Below, piece by piece: positions 51,957-58,845 of a stretch of DNA of 64,000 bases; the stretch's first letter is position 1; each line of letters opens with the position of its first letter. Both the position numbers and the translations under genes were made by a program. The stretch is taken from positions 2,158,718-2,222,717 of the forward strand of contig NZ_BMER01000001.1 in assembly GCF_014636865.1 (NCBI RefSeq). The letters run 5' to 3'. The notes under the pieces were generated by a model that saw only the letters and a program-made list of their open reading frames with translations, did no database searches and was not told the DNA's origin. The stretch is from Parapedobacter pyrenivorans. GTDB lineage: Bacteria; Bacteroidota; Bacteroidia; Sphingobacteriales; Sphingobacteriaceae.

Positions 51957-52399
51957 AAAACATTGGATTAGTAAGGCTGCTGATTTTGGGTGTGGCGCTG
52001 GTGCTCACCATGCAAGCTTGCGGAAGTGACGGGCCAAAGCCCATCAATTACGGAAAAGATCAATGCGCTCATTGTAAAATGACCATCAGCGACGCGCGCT
52101 TCGGTAGCCAGTTGGTAACGACCAAAGGGCGTCCGTACCACTTCGACGATGTGCAATGTATGGTTGCTTTCGTAAAAGCCGGCTCGATTGCACCGGAAGA
52201 CGTGTCGCGTTATTACGTGCCGGATTACGCCAATGAAAATAAGTTGTTGCCGGCGGAAGGGCTTTTCCTGTTGAGGAGCGAATCGTTGAAAAGCCCCATG
52301 CGGGGAGATGTGGCCGCATTTGCGAATGAAGCAGATCTGGAAAAAGTATGGGAAGTCCATGGCGGCGAGCGTTTGCCCTGGGAAGATCTCTGGAAGTAA
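51953..52399 (+). CDS. nosL: NosL copper chaperone lipoprotein
   Basis: 148 residues from the ATG at 51953 (ATGA overlap with the preceding gene). Lipobox MQAC (Cys about 22), then the NosL core: NYGKDQCAHCKMTISDARFGSQLVT with Cys/Met Cu(I) ligands, RPYHFDDVQCMVAFVKAG with another Cys, and ESLKSPMRGDVAAFANEADLEKV. It delivers Cu(I) for the CuZ site of NosZ at the outer or periplasmic face. Confidence 0.93.
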   Translation: MKNIGLVRLLILGVALVLTMQACGSDGPKPINYGKDQCAHCKMTISDARFGSQLVTTKGRPYHFDDVQCMVAFVKAGSIAPEDVSRYYVPDYANENKLLPAEGLFLLRSESLKSPMRGDVAAFANEADLEKVWEVHGGERLPWEDLWK

Positions 52400-52412
52400 G
52401 TGACGGATAAAC

Positions 52413-53660
52413 ATGACCAGGTATTTTTATGTTGTTTTCTGTGTGTTTGTTTGCCTGGCGGTAAGCGGCATGTCCTATGCCGCTACCATCCAGGTGGGCG
52501 CATCGTATCACATCAAATCCATCAACCATGCGTTGGGCTTAGTCGCTGATGGGGACACTATTCGTGTGCACGCAGGTGTCTACCGTGAAGGCAATATTGC
52601 TATCCGGAAACGTGTGGTGCTTATTGGTGTGGGTAATCCGGTGATAGACGGTGAAAAGCAGCATGAGCCGTTTTCTGTTTTTGCGCCAAACGTGACAATC
52701 AGGGGATTTACGATTAAGGCATCAGGCCGATCGTCGATACGAGATATCGCCGCGATAAAAATTTACGACACCCGCCATGCAACGATTGCGGATAATATCC
52801 TCGACGACAACTTCTTTGGTATTTATATGCAGAACGCCAAACAGTGTACCGTACGCAATAACCAGCTTACAGCATATGGAGAAACCGAACAGCTGACCGG
52901 CAACGGGATACACAGCTGGAAAAGTGACAGTCTCTACATTGCCGGTAATACCATAGTTGGTCATCGGGATGGCATATACCTGGAGTTTGTGACACGTACC
53001 GAAGTGCGGGATAACCATGCATTGCATAATCGCCGTTATGGGCTTCATTTCATGTTTTCGCACGACAATGGCTACTATGCCAATACCTTCACCGGAAACG
53101 GCGCAGGGGTAGCGGTCATGTACACCAAGCACGTTCGCATGGCGCATAATACATTCAATGAAAACTGGGGTGACGCGGCATATGGGTTGTTGCTCAAGGA
53201 TATTACCGATAGTCACATCGAGCACAATGTGTTTTCCCGCAATACGACGGCGATATTGATGGAAGGCAGTAATCGGGTTCAGATGCAGCGCAACCAGTTC
53301 GAAGGGAACGGCTGGGCATTGAAGATGCAGGCCAGCTGTATGGATAACGTTGTTACGGAAAATAATTTCGTGCAGAACACCTTCGATGTCGCCACCAACG
53401 GTTCATTGGTACTCAATACGTTCGCGCGTAACTACTGGGATAAATATGAAGGCTACGATTTGGATAAGGACCACGAGGGGGATGTGCCTTTTCGGCCGGT
53501 TAGCTTGTATTCCATGGTGGTGGAGAAATTCCCGATGGCCATGTTGTTGTTCCGGAGTTTTATCGTCATGTTGCTTGATCGTACCGAGCGCGTAATACCC
53601 AGCCTCACGCCCGAAAACTTAAAGGACGATTTTCCGTTGATGAAACCCATAGACGTGTAG
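52413..53660 (+). CDS. nosD: NosD periplasmic copper-maturation protein
   Basis: 415 residues with a signal peptide (YFYVVFCVFVCLAVSGMSYA). The remainder is a right-handed parallel beta-helix (CASH/NosD family): repeated short turns such as ATIADNILDDNFFGIYMQNAKQCTVRNNQL and HNVFSRNTTAILMEGSNRVQMQRNQFEGNGWALKMQ, ending in the NosD-type NYWDKYEGYDLDKDHEGDVPFRPV segment (each quoted part is split over residues). It links the NosFY ABC transporter to NosZ copper-site maturation. Confidence 0.94.
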   Translation: MTRYFYVVFCVFVCLAVSGMSYAATIQVGASYHIKSINHALGLVADGDTIRVHAGVYREGNIAIRKRVVLIGVGNPVIDGEKQHEPFSVFAPNVTIRGFTIKASGRSSIRDIAAIKIYDTRHATIADNILDDNFFGIYMQNAKQCTVRNNQLTAYGETEQLTGNGIHSWKSDSLYIAGNTIVGHRDGIYLEFVTRTEVRDNHALHNRRYGLHFMFSHDNGYYANTFTGNGAGVAVMYTKHVRMAHNTFNENWGDAAYGLLLKDITDSHIEHNVFSRNTTAILMEGSNRVQMQRNQFEGNGWALKMQASCMDNVVTENNFVQNTFDVATNGSLVLNTFARNYWDKYEGYDLDKDHEGDVPFRPVSLYSMVVEKFPMAMLLFRSFIVMLLDRTERVIPSLTPENLKDDFPLMKPIDV

Positions 53661-53663
53661 ATT

Positions 53664-54395
53664 ATGATTACCATCCAACACATATCCAAGCGGTTTGGAA
53701 ACTTTCAGGTACTTCGCGATGTGTCGCTCAACTTGCGAGGTGGACAGTGCGTAGCGTTGATCGGACCTAACGGAAGCGGGAAGACCACCTTGATCAAAGC
53801 CATATTGGGCATGGTGATGCCGCAGTCTGGTACGGTGCTCTTCAAGGGCGAATCGGTCGGCCGGCAGTGGGAGTACCGTCGCGGAATAGGCTATATGCCA
53901 CAAATCGGTCGGTATCCGGAGAATATGACCATCGGCCAGGTATTGGACATGATGAAAGATATCCGTAAAGTTCCGGAAGAAACCTTGGACCGTGACCTGT
54001 TCGAAGTCTTCGGGCTGCAAGCGATGCTGCAAAAACGCATGGGCACGCTATCGGGGGGGACGAGGCAGAAGGTCAGTGCCTGTCTGGCATTTATGTTCAA
54101 CCCGGAGGTGCTCATCTTGGATGAGCCTACCGCAGGTCTTGATCCGGTGGCTACGGAATTATTGAAGGATAAGATCCTGGCCGAGAAAAGCAAAAACCGA
54201 TTGATCGTCATCACGTCGCATGTACTGAGCGATTTGGATGACTTGGCGACGGAAGTCATCTATATGCACGAAGGCCGGCCGCTCTTTCACAAGTCGTTGG
54301 AGACCCTCAAGGAGGAAACCGGGGCAGATCGACTAGCCAAAGCGATCGCGAAGGTCATGGCTAATCAAGAAATGATGAAAGAGGTAATCGCATGA
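53664..54395 (+). CDS. nosF: NosF ABC transporter ATPase
   Basis: 243 residues. Walker A GPNGSGKTTLIKAI (33-46), Q-loop region (MPQIGRYPENMTIGQVL), ABC signature LSGGTRQKVSACLAF, Walker B VLILDEPTAGLDP and H-loop (VITSHVLSDLDDL) are all intact. With NosY it forms the transporter that energises NosD action. ATGA overlap with nosY at 54392. Confidence 0.95.
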   Translation: MITIQHISKRFGNFQVLRDVSLNLRGGQCVALIGPNGSGKTTLIKAILGMVMPQSGTVLFKGESVGRQWEYRRGIGYMPQIGRYPENMTIGQVLDMMKDIRKVPEETLDRDLFEVFGLQAMLQKRMGTLSGGTRQKVSACLAFMFNPEVLILDEPTAGLDPVATELLKDKILAEKSKNRLIVITSHVLSDLDDLATEVIYMHEGRPLFHKSLETLKEETGADRLAKAIAKVMANQEMMKEVIA

Positions 54396-55159
54396 ACAAA
54401 ATCATGAAATATGTCATCGCTGACTTGCTCCGGAGCCGGGCAGTCTTGGTATATGCGGTGGTGCTGTTGGTGTTGTCGTTTAGCGTGTTCAATATCGAAG
54501 ACAATGCGGACAAAGGGGTGATTAGCCTGTTGAATATCATGTTGTTTGTCGTGCCCTTGGTGAGCATTGTCTTTTCCACGGTATACTTGTATAATAGTGC
54601 GGAGTTCATTGAGTTATTGGTGAGCCAGCCGTTGAAGCGAGGAATGATATGGATGAGTGTCTTCGCGGGGCTTGCCGGCGCCTTGGGATTGGCTTTTTTG
54701 ATCGGCGTAGGGATTCCCATTGTCCTGTATGCATTCACAGTTTCGGGTATGGTGCTATTGGCGTGCGGTGTCCTGCTATCGCTCGTCTTTGTATCGATAG
54801 CCATGTGGGCTGCGGTACGCATTCGCGACAAGGCGAAAGGCATCGGGCTATCGATGCTGCTGTGGTTGTATTTTGCACTGCTGTTTGATGCCTTGGTACT
54901 CTTCATCCTATTCCAGTTTTCAGACTATCCGATTGAAAATGGAATGATTGCCGTATCCATGCTCAATCCTATTGATATCAGCAGGATATTGATTTTGTTA
55001 CAGGTCGATTTATCCGCGATGATGGGATACACCGGTGCCGTATTCCGGAATTTCTTTGGCACCGGATGGGGGATGGCAATCACTGGCGTCGTCCTGCTCC
55101 TTTGGCTGGTTGCCCCGATGTGGTTTTCGCTGAGGTTTTTTGATCGACGGGACCTTTAG
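54392..55159 (+). CDS. nosY: NosY ABC transporter permease
   Basis: 255 residues with about six membrane helices (VLVYAVVLLVLSFSVF, ISLLNIMLFVVPLVSIVFSTVYLY, MIWMSVFAGLAGALGLAFLIGVGIPIVLY, MVLLACGVLLSLVFVSIAMWAAVRIRD, SMLLWLYFALLFDALVLFILF, GWGMAITGVVLLLWLVAPMWF). The EFIELLVSQPLKR coupling loop is typical of NosY/ABC-2 permeases. It ends the nosZ-nosY run; 129 bp follow before the next gene. Confidence 0.92.
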   Translation: MNKIMKYVIADLLRSRAVLVYAVVLLVLSFSVFNIEDNADKGVISLLNIMLFVVPLVSIVFSTVYLYNSAEFIELLVSQPLKRGMIWMSVFAGLAGALGLAFLIGVGIPIVLYAFTVSGMVLLACGVLLSLVFVSIAMWAAVRIRDKAKGIGLSMLLWLYFALLFDALVLFILFQFSDYPIENGMIAVSMLNPIDISRILILLQVDLSAMMGYTGAVFRNFFGTGWGMAITGVVLLLWLVAPMWFSLRFFDRRDL

Positions 55160-55288
55160 GATAAGGACAGATTATCCTCGAATCAAATTCGAATGAATTA
55201 ACAACGGAATGTCAAAAATAACGTTGATTGTAAATAAAGGACAAAAATATCCGATATTAGTAAATCATTAACAATAAACATTATAATC

Positions 55289-56236
55289 ATGATAAAAACA
55301 GCAATATTAGATGTTACCCGGATTGAACCTCGGCTGAAACATCCGACGATTTTTGAGCACTTCGACGCGTTGGAGCAAGGAGAAAGCTTCATTATCCATA
55401 ACGACCATGATCCGAAGCCGCTTTATTACCAGTTATTGGGAGAACGGGGCAATAGCTTCACATGGGAATACCTGGAGGCAGGGCCCCGGCATTGGCAAGT
55501 GCAGCTAGCCAAGCCCGCGGCCGCGGAAGAAACTGTAGGCGAGATTGCCGCCAAAGACATGCGGAAGGCTGAGGTTTTCAAGCGGCTGGGTATCGACTTT
55601 TGTTGTGGGGGTAAGCAAACCCTCAAGGAAGCAATCGATCAAGCGGGATTGACGGAGGAGCAGGTGCAAGCGGCTTTGGACCGATCGGAATCGGTGGCCG
55701 GAGGGCAAGTTACACACGATTTTGATTCCTGGGATTTGAGTTTCTTGGCGGACTACATCTACAATGTCCACCACAAGTATATCCGGGAAAGCGGGCCGAT
55801 CATCGAACAGCTTGCCGAGAAAGTCGCTTCGCGTCATGGCACTTCGCATCCCGAACTTGTTGGATTGGCAAATGGCTTAAAGGGGCTCATGGACGAATTG
55901 TATAGCCATGTACAGAAGGAAGAAGGGGTACTGTTTCCGGCAATTAAAGAGCTGGCAAGTAGCGGGAGCGGACAAACAAGTATTGACATCAAAGGCCCCA
56001 TTCACATGATGGAAGCCGAGCACGGGTCGGCCGGCGATGAGCTCAAGACGCTGCGGAAACTGACAAAAGACTACGAGCTTCCGGCCGATGCCTGCAATTC
56101 ATATACCTATCTTTTCCAGAAGATCAAGGAATTCGAAAGCGACTTGTTCCAGCATATCCACTTGGAAAACAACATCCTGTTTCCAAAAGCCTTGAAGCTT
56201 GAAAAGGAACGCTTTAGCGGTGCGGGAACCTGGTAA
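55289..56236 (+). CDS. Iron-sulfur cluster repair di-iron protein Ric with fused DUF2249
   Basis: 315 residues in three parts. Residues 8-74 are a DUF2249 domain (DVTRIEPRLKHPTIFEHFDALEQGESFIIHNDHDPKPLYYQL); residues 80-135 are the ScdA N-terminal domain with the paired Cys (IDFCCGGKQTLKEAI, C105-C106); residues 150-305 are the hemerythrin-like di-iron domain with His161/His162 in YIYNVHHKYI, Glu211, His239, and H-x2-H...E near 288-292 (HIHLENNILFP). YtfE/ScdA/DnrN proteins repair nitrosylated or oxidised Fe-S clusters and release NO. The fusion is unusual. Position after nosY fits protection during N-oxide respiration. Confidence 0.92.
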   Translation: MIKTAILDVTRIEPRLKHPTIFEHFDALEQGESFIIHNDHDPKPLYYQLLGERGNSFTWEYLEAGPRHWQVQLAKPAAAEETVGEIAAKDMRKAEVFKRLGIDFCCGGKQTLKEAIDQAGLTEEQVQAALDRSESVAGGQVTHDFDSWDLSFLADYIYNVHHKYIRESGPIIEQLAEKVASRHGTSHPELVGLANGLKGLMDELYSHVQKEEGVLFPAIKELASSGSGQTSIDIKGPIHMMEAEHGSAGDELKTLRKLTKDYELPADACNSYTYLFQKIKEFESDLFQHIHLENNILFPKALKLEKERFSGAGTW

Positions 56237-56248
56237 GGAGGAAAAGCA

Positions 56249-57085
56249 ATGGTGATCAACAAAAACACCCGGGTCGCTGAAGTCATCAGGGCGAACGCAG
56301 ATAGCATCGCGGCAATTGCAGCGCTGGCGAAACCCTTACGCAAATTGAAGAATCCGTTGTTGCGCCGGGTGATGGCCCCGCGGGTCACGTTGGCTGAAGC
56401 AGCTGCGATTGGCGGCTGCTCCCTGGCAGCGATCCGGGCAGCGTTGGAGCCTTTGGGCTTTCAGTTTGTAGAGGAGGAATTAGCCGATAACCGTAAGGAG
56501 GAGGGAAAAGAGCAGCGTCCGGACTGGTTGGCTGCGGGGGATGAAGCTTCGGTTGCTGTTTTTGATGTACGTGAGCTGATTGAATCGGGCAATGATCCAT
56601 TGAAGGCGATTGTGCAGCGTTACCGCGCATTGCCGATGGGTAACCTGCTGTGCATCATCAACACGTTTATTCCCTATCCCTTGATTAATTTGCTGGGAAA
56701 GCAAGGGGCTGAAACATTCGTGGAAACCGTGGCTGATCAGGTGTATCATACATGGTTTTTCAAGCAGGGTGTATCGGAGAGGAAGTTGGAAGCGCCTCAA
56801 TCGGATCGCGTAATGATGCACGACAGCCCATCGTTCGGCCGGGTACTGGCAGCGTATAACGAGACACAACTTGTTTGGCTCGATGTCCGACACCTGTCGA
56901 TGCCGCAACCGATGGAGACTATCCTCGAGACATTGCCTACGCTGGTGGCCGGCCAAGCGCTCTATGTGCTGCATAAGCGGGTACCGCTGCACCTGTTGGA
57001 AGAACTTACCGATATGGCTTATCGGACGCATATCCACGAAGCGGGGGAGGGAGACGTAAAACTGCTGATTGTAAGGCGTAGCTAG
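56249..57085 (+). CDS. DUF1858-DUF2249-DUF2249 protein
   Basis: 278 residues. The N terminus (1-75: VINKNTRVAEVIRANADSIAAI and VTLAEAAAIGGCSLAAIRAALEPLGF) is DUF1858-like, with a lone Cys near 57. Two DUF2249 repeats follow: about 97-180 (VAVFDVRELIESGNDPLKAIVQRYRALPMGNLLCIINTFIPYPL) and 205-278 (LVWLDVRHLSMPQPMETILETLPTLVAGQALYVLHKRVPLHLLEEL). A strong Shine-Dalgarno (AAGGAGG) precedes the ATG. It starts 12 bases after the Ric gene and shares DUF2249 with it. These domains cluster with nitrogen-oxide metabolism genes in other bacteria; biochemistry is unknown. Confidence 0.85.
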   Translation: MVINKNTRVAEVIRANADSIAAIAALAKPLRKLKNPLLRRVMAPRVTLAEAAAIGGCSLAAIRAALEPLGFQFVEEELADNRKEEGKEQRPDWLAAGDEASVAVFDVRELIESGNDPLKAIVQRYRALPMGNLLCIINTFIPYPLINLLGKQGAETFVETVADQVYHTWFFKQGVSERKLEAPQSDRVMMHDSPSFGRVLAAYNETQLVWLDVRHLSMPQPMETILETLPTLVAGQALYVLHKRVPLHLLEELTDMAYRTHIHEAGEGDVKLLIVRRS

Positions 57086-57118
57086 CCTTTAGTACGGGAT
57101 CGTTAATCACACATCGAC

Positions 57119-58399
57119 ATGGTAGCGCTCAATATCGGAAGGGCCCCTCACCGCGTGGCTGTATTGCCGTTTTATGGCACGGGAGCCTTGTTTTTTGCCT
57201 TGCTGACCGTGCTGCTTTTCGTGGCTGCCGGTGAATTGACCGGGCATCACTTCAGTCCCCATTTGCTGGCGATTGTCCACGCCGCAGCATTGGGTTGGGG
57301 TACCATGATCATCTTCGGGGCAGCCTATCAGTTACTGCCAGTTATCTGCGAACGTGATTTGTATAGCGTACCGTTTGCTGTCGCTTCGTACGTCATGCTC
57401 ACCGTTGGTGCCCTGCTGTTAGTCTGGTCATTTTGGGTATTTGAAGTCGGCGTATTGATGATTACCGGTGGTGCACTGGTCGTAGTTGCCGCCGTGCTCT
57501 ATGCCATCAATACCTGTGCGACCGCAGCGCGGCAACAACGGGTCAACGTCCAGCAGGTATTCCTGGTGAGTTCGGCTTTGTGGCTGTTTATTACCGTCAT
57601 CATCGGGCTGTTACTGACTATCAACCTAAGCCATACGTTCATTCCGCGCAATCACCTCGATATGCTGAAACTTCATGCGCATGCAGGGCTTGCAGGGTGG
57701 TTCCTTCAGTTGATAACCGGCGTGAGTACCAAGTTGGTACCGATGTTCCTATTGGGTAAGTCGAAACGGGAATGGCTACTTTATACCGCATTGGTACTAC
57801 AGAATATCGGATTGATCTTGTTCCTCGCCGATGGTTACTTCAATCCCATCACGGCAAAAATGCTGATTTATGCAGGTATTGTCGCGTTGGGTACGTTGGC
57901 GTGGCTGATTTACCTGGCCGACGTGTACCGCAACCGCCTGCGTCGGAAAATAGAGCCGTTGATGAAGCATACGGCTATATCGTTCCTCAACTTGGCGGTG
58001 GGGTTTGTGCTACTACCGGTGGCCTTCTACTTCTCGGATAGCCGTTGGGTATCGCTGTATGGTACGTTCCTGTTCTTAGGTTGGATCACGGCCATTATCT
58101 TGGGCACGACCTTCAAAACATTGCCCTTCATTGTTTGGACCAGCCATTACCGGCACCTCACGGGCAAAGTGATCGTACCCCTGCCGAAGCAATTGTATAA
58201 TGAGCGGCTTATCGGCTACCAGTTTTACCTGTATCTATCGGCATTCGTATCGCTGATTATCGGGCTGATCGCCGACTGTGCGCCGGTAGTCCGCGTTGCG
58301 CTGATTTTGTGGATGATTTTGGCGGCGGTGTATGTCGCTAATGTGGCCAAGACAATTTTTCACAAACCCATGATTACAGATGGAAATAAAACTCAATGA
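57119..58399 (+). CDS. Second polytopic membrane protein, cytochrome-oxidase-subunit-I-like
   Basis: 426 residues, about twelve membrane helices. His-rich segments HLLAIVHAAALGWGTMIIFGAAYQLLPVI (helix 2) and NHLDMLKLHAHAGLAGWFLQLITGVSTKLVPMF (helix 6) look like repeated H-x-H-x-G-W heme-ligand motifs. Homologues in Bacteroidota are labelled cytochrome C oxidase subunit I or NnrS-like; I see no complete CuB center, so oxidase or NO reductase activity is not claimed. It resembles the 46728-47957 protein in general layout. It overlaps the DUF59 gene by 20 bases. Confidence 0.7.
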   Translation: MVALNIGRAPHRVAVLPFYGTGALFFALLTVLLFVAAGELTGHHFSPHLLAIVHAAALGWGTMIIFGAAYQLLPVICERDLYSVPFAVASYVMLTVGALLLVWSFWVFEVGVLMITGGALVVVAAVLYAINTCATAARQQRVNVQQVFLVSSALWLFITVIIGLLLTINLSHTFIPRNHLDMLKLHAHAGLAGWFLQLITGVSTKLVPMFLLGKSKREWLLYTALVLQNIGLILFLADGYFNPITAKMLIYAGIVALGTLAWLIYLADVYRNRLRRKIEPLMKHTAISFLNLAVGFVLLPVAFYFSDSRWVSLYGTFLFLGWITAIILGTTFKTLPFIVWTSHYRHLTGKVIVPLPKQLYNERLIGYQFYLYLSAFVSLIIGLIADCAPVVRVALILWMILAAVYVANVAKTIFHKPMITDGNKTQ

Positions 58400-58709
58400 T
58401 CCGTTTGCTGCGGAATTGGTTAAAGCGCAGACGGCACTGATGCAGGTGATTGACCCCGAACTGTACGTCAACGTCGTCGACCTGGGCTTGGTCTATGGCG
58501 TCGATTTTACCGATGCAACGAAGGTGAAGGTGACAATGACCCTATCTACGCCGGGCTGCCCCATGGGAGAAGCGATTACCGGCGGCGTGAAAAATGCGCT
58601 CACGGCCGCCTTCTCCGACCGCGAAACGGAGGTCGAGGTCGTGTGGGAGCCTCGGTGGAACTACCACATGATTACCGATGAAGGAAAAGCGCAATTGGGA
58701 CTGGAATAG
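58380..58709 (+). CDS. DUF59/MIP18-family metal-sulfur cluster assembly factor
   Basis: 109 residues. DUF59 core: LMQVIDPELYVNVVDLGLVYGVDFTDATKVKVTMTLSTPGCPMGEAI with the conserved Cys (residue about 60) and EVEVVWEPRWNYHMITDEGK, as in SufT/PaaD-like proteins. It probably helps build or insert Fe-S clusters, in keeping with the Ric repair protein three genes upstream. Starts inside the 3' end of the membrane protein gene. Confidence 0.9.
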   Translation: MEIKLNDPFAAELVKAQTALMQVIDPELYVNVVDLGLVYGVDFTDATKVKVTMTLSTPGCPMGEAITGGVKNALTAAFSDRETEVEVVWEPRWNYHMITDEGKAQLGLE

Positions 58710-58728
58710 GGTCCGGTTTTTCGATTTA

Positions 58729-58792
58729 TGACGTCCGTCATTTCTGCTGATGACCAACGTCATCTTGCCTGGGTATGGAACCGCTAAATTTG
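58729..58792 (+). promoter_or_regulatory. Promoter with two perfect TGAC-N4-GTCA sites
   Basis: TGACGTCCGTCA (58729-58740, within the perfect palindrome ATGACGTCCGTCAT) and TGACCAACGTCA (58751-58762, within GATGAC-CAAC-GTCATC) are exactly 22 bp apart centre to centre. The -7 box TAAATTTG is at 58785-58792, with TTG at 58765-58767. The proximal site centre is 35.5 bp from the end of the box, equal within 1 bp to the promoter of the Crp/Fnr gene at 48613. Two perfect sites with this layout strongly suggest Crp/Fnr control of the gene that follows. Confidence 0.75.
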
Positions 58793-58845
58793 TACGGACG
58801 CATCGAATCGAATGCATGACGGAGTCAACTATTGAAAAAACACAA

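Noticed and set aside
46728-58399. Calling either polytopic His-rich protein a nitric-oxide reductase (NorB) or NnrS
   Set aside because: Only part of the heme-ligand pattern is seen; the CuB/FeB histidine set and partner cytochrome NorC are not evident, so a specific enzyme name is not justified.
58750-58845. In-frame ATG at 58750 as start of the large uncharacterised gene
   Set aside because: It lies inside the second TGAC-N4-GTCA site and upstream of the TAAATTTG box, so it would not be transcribed from that promoter. 58816 or 58846 are better.
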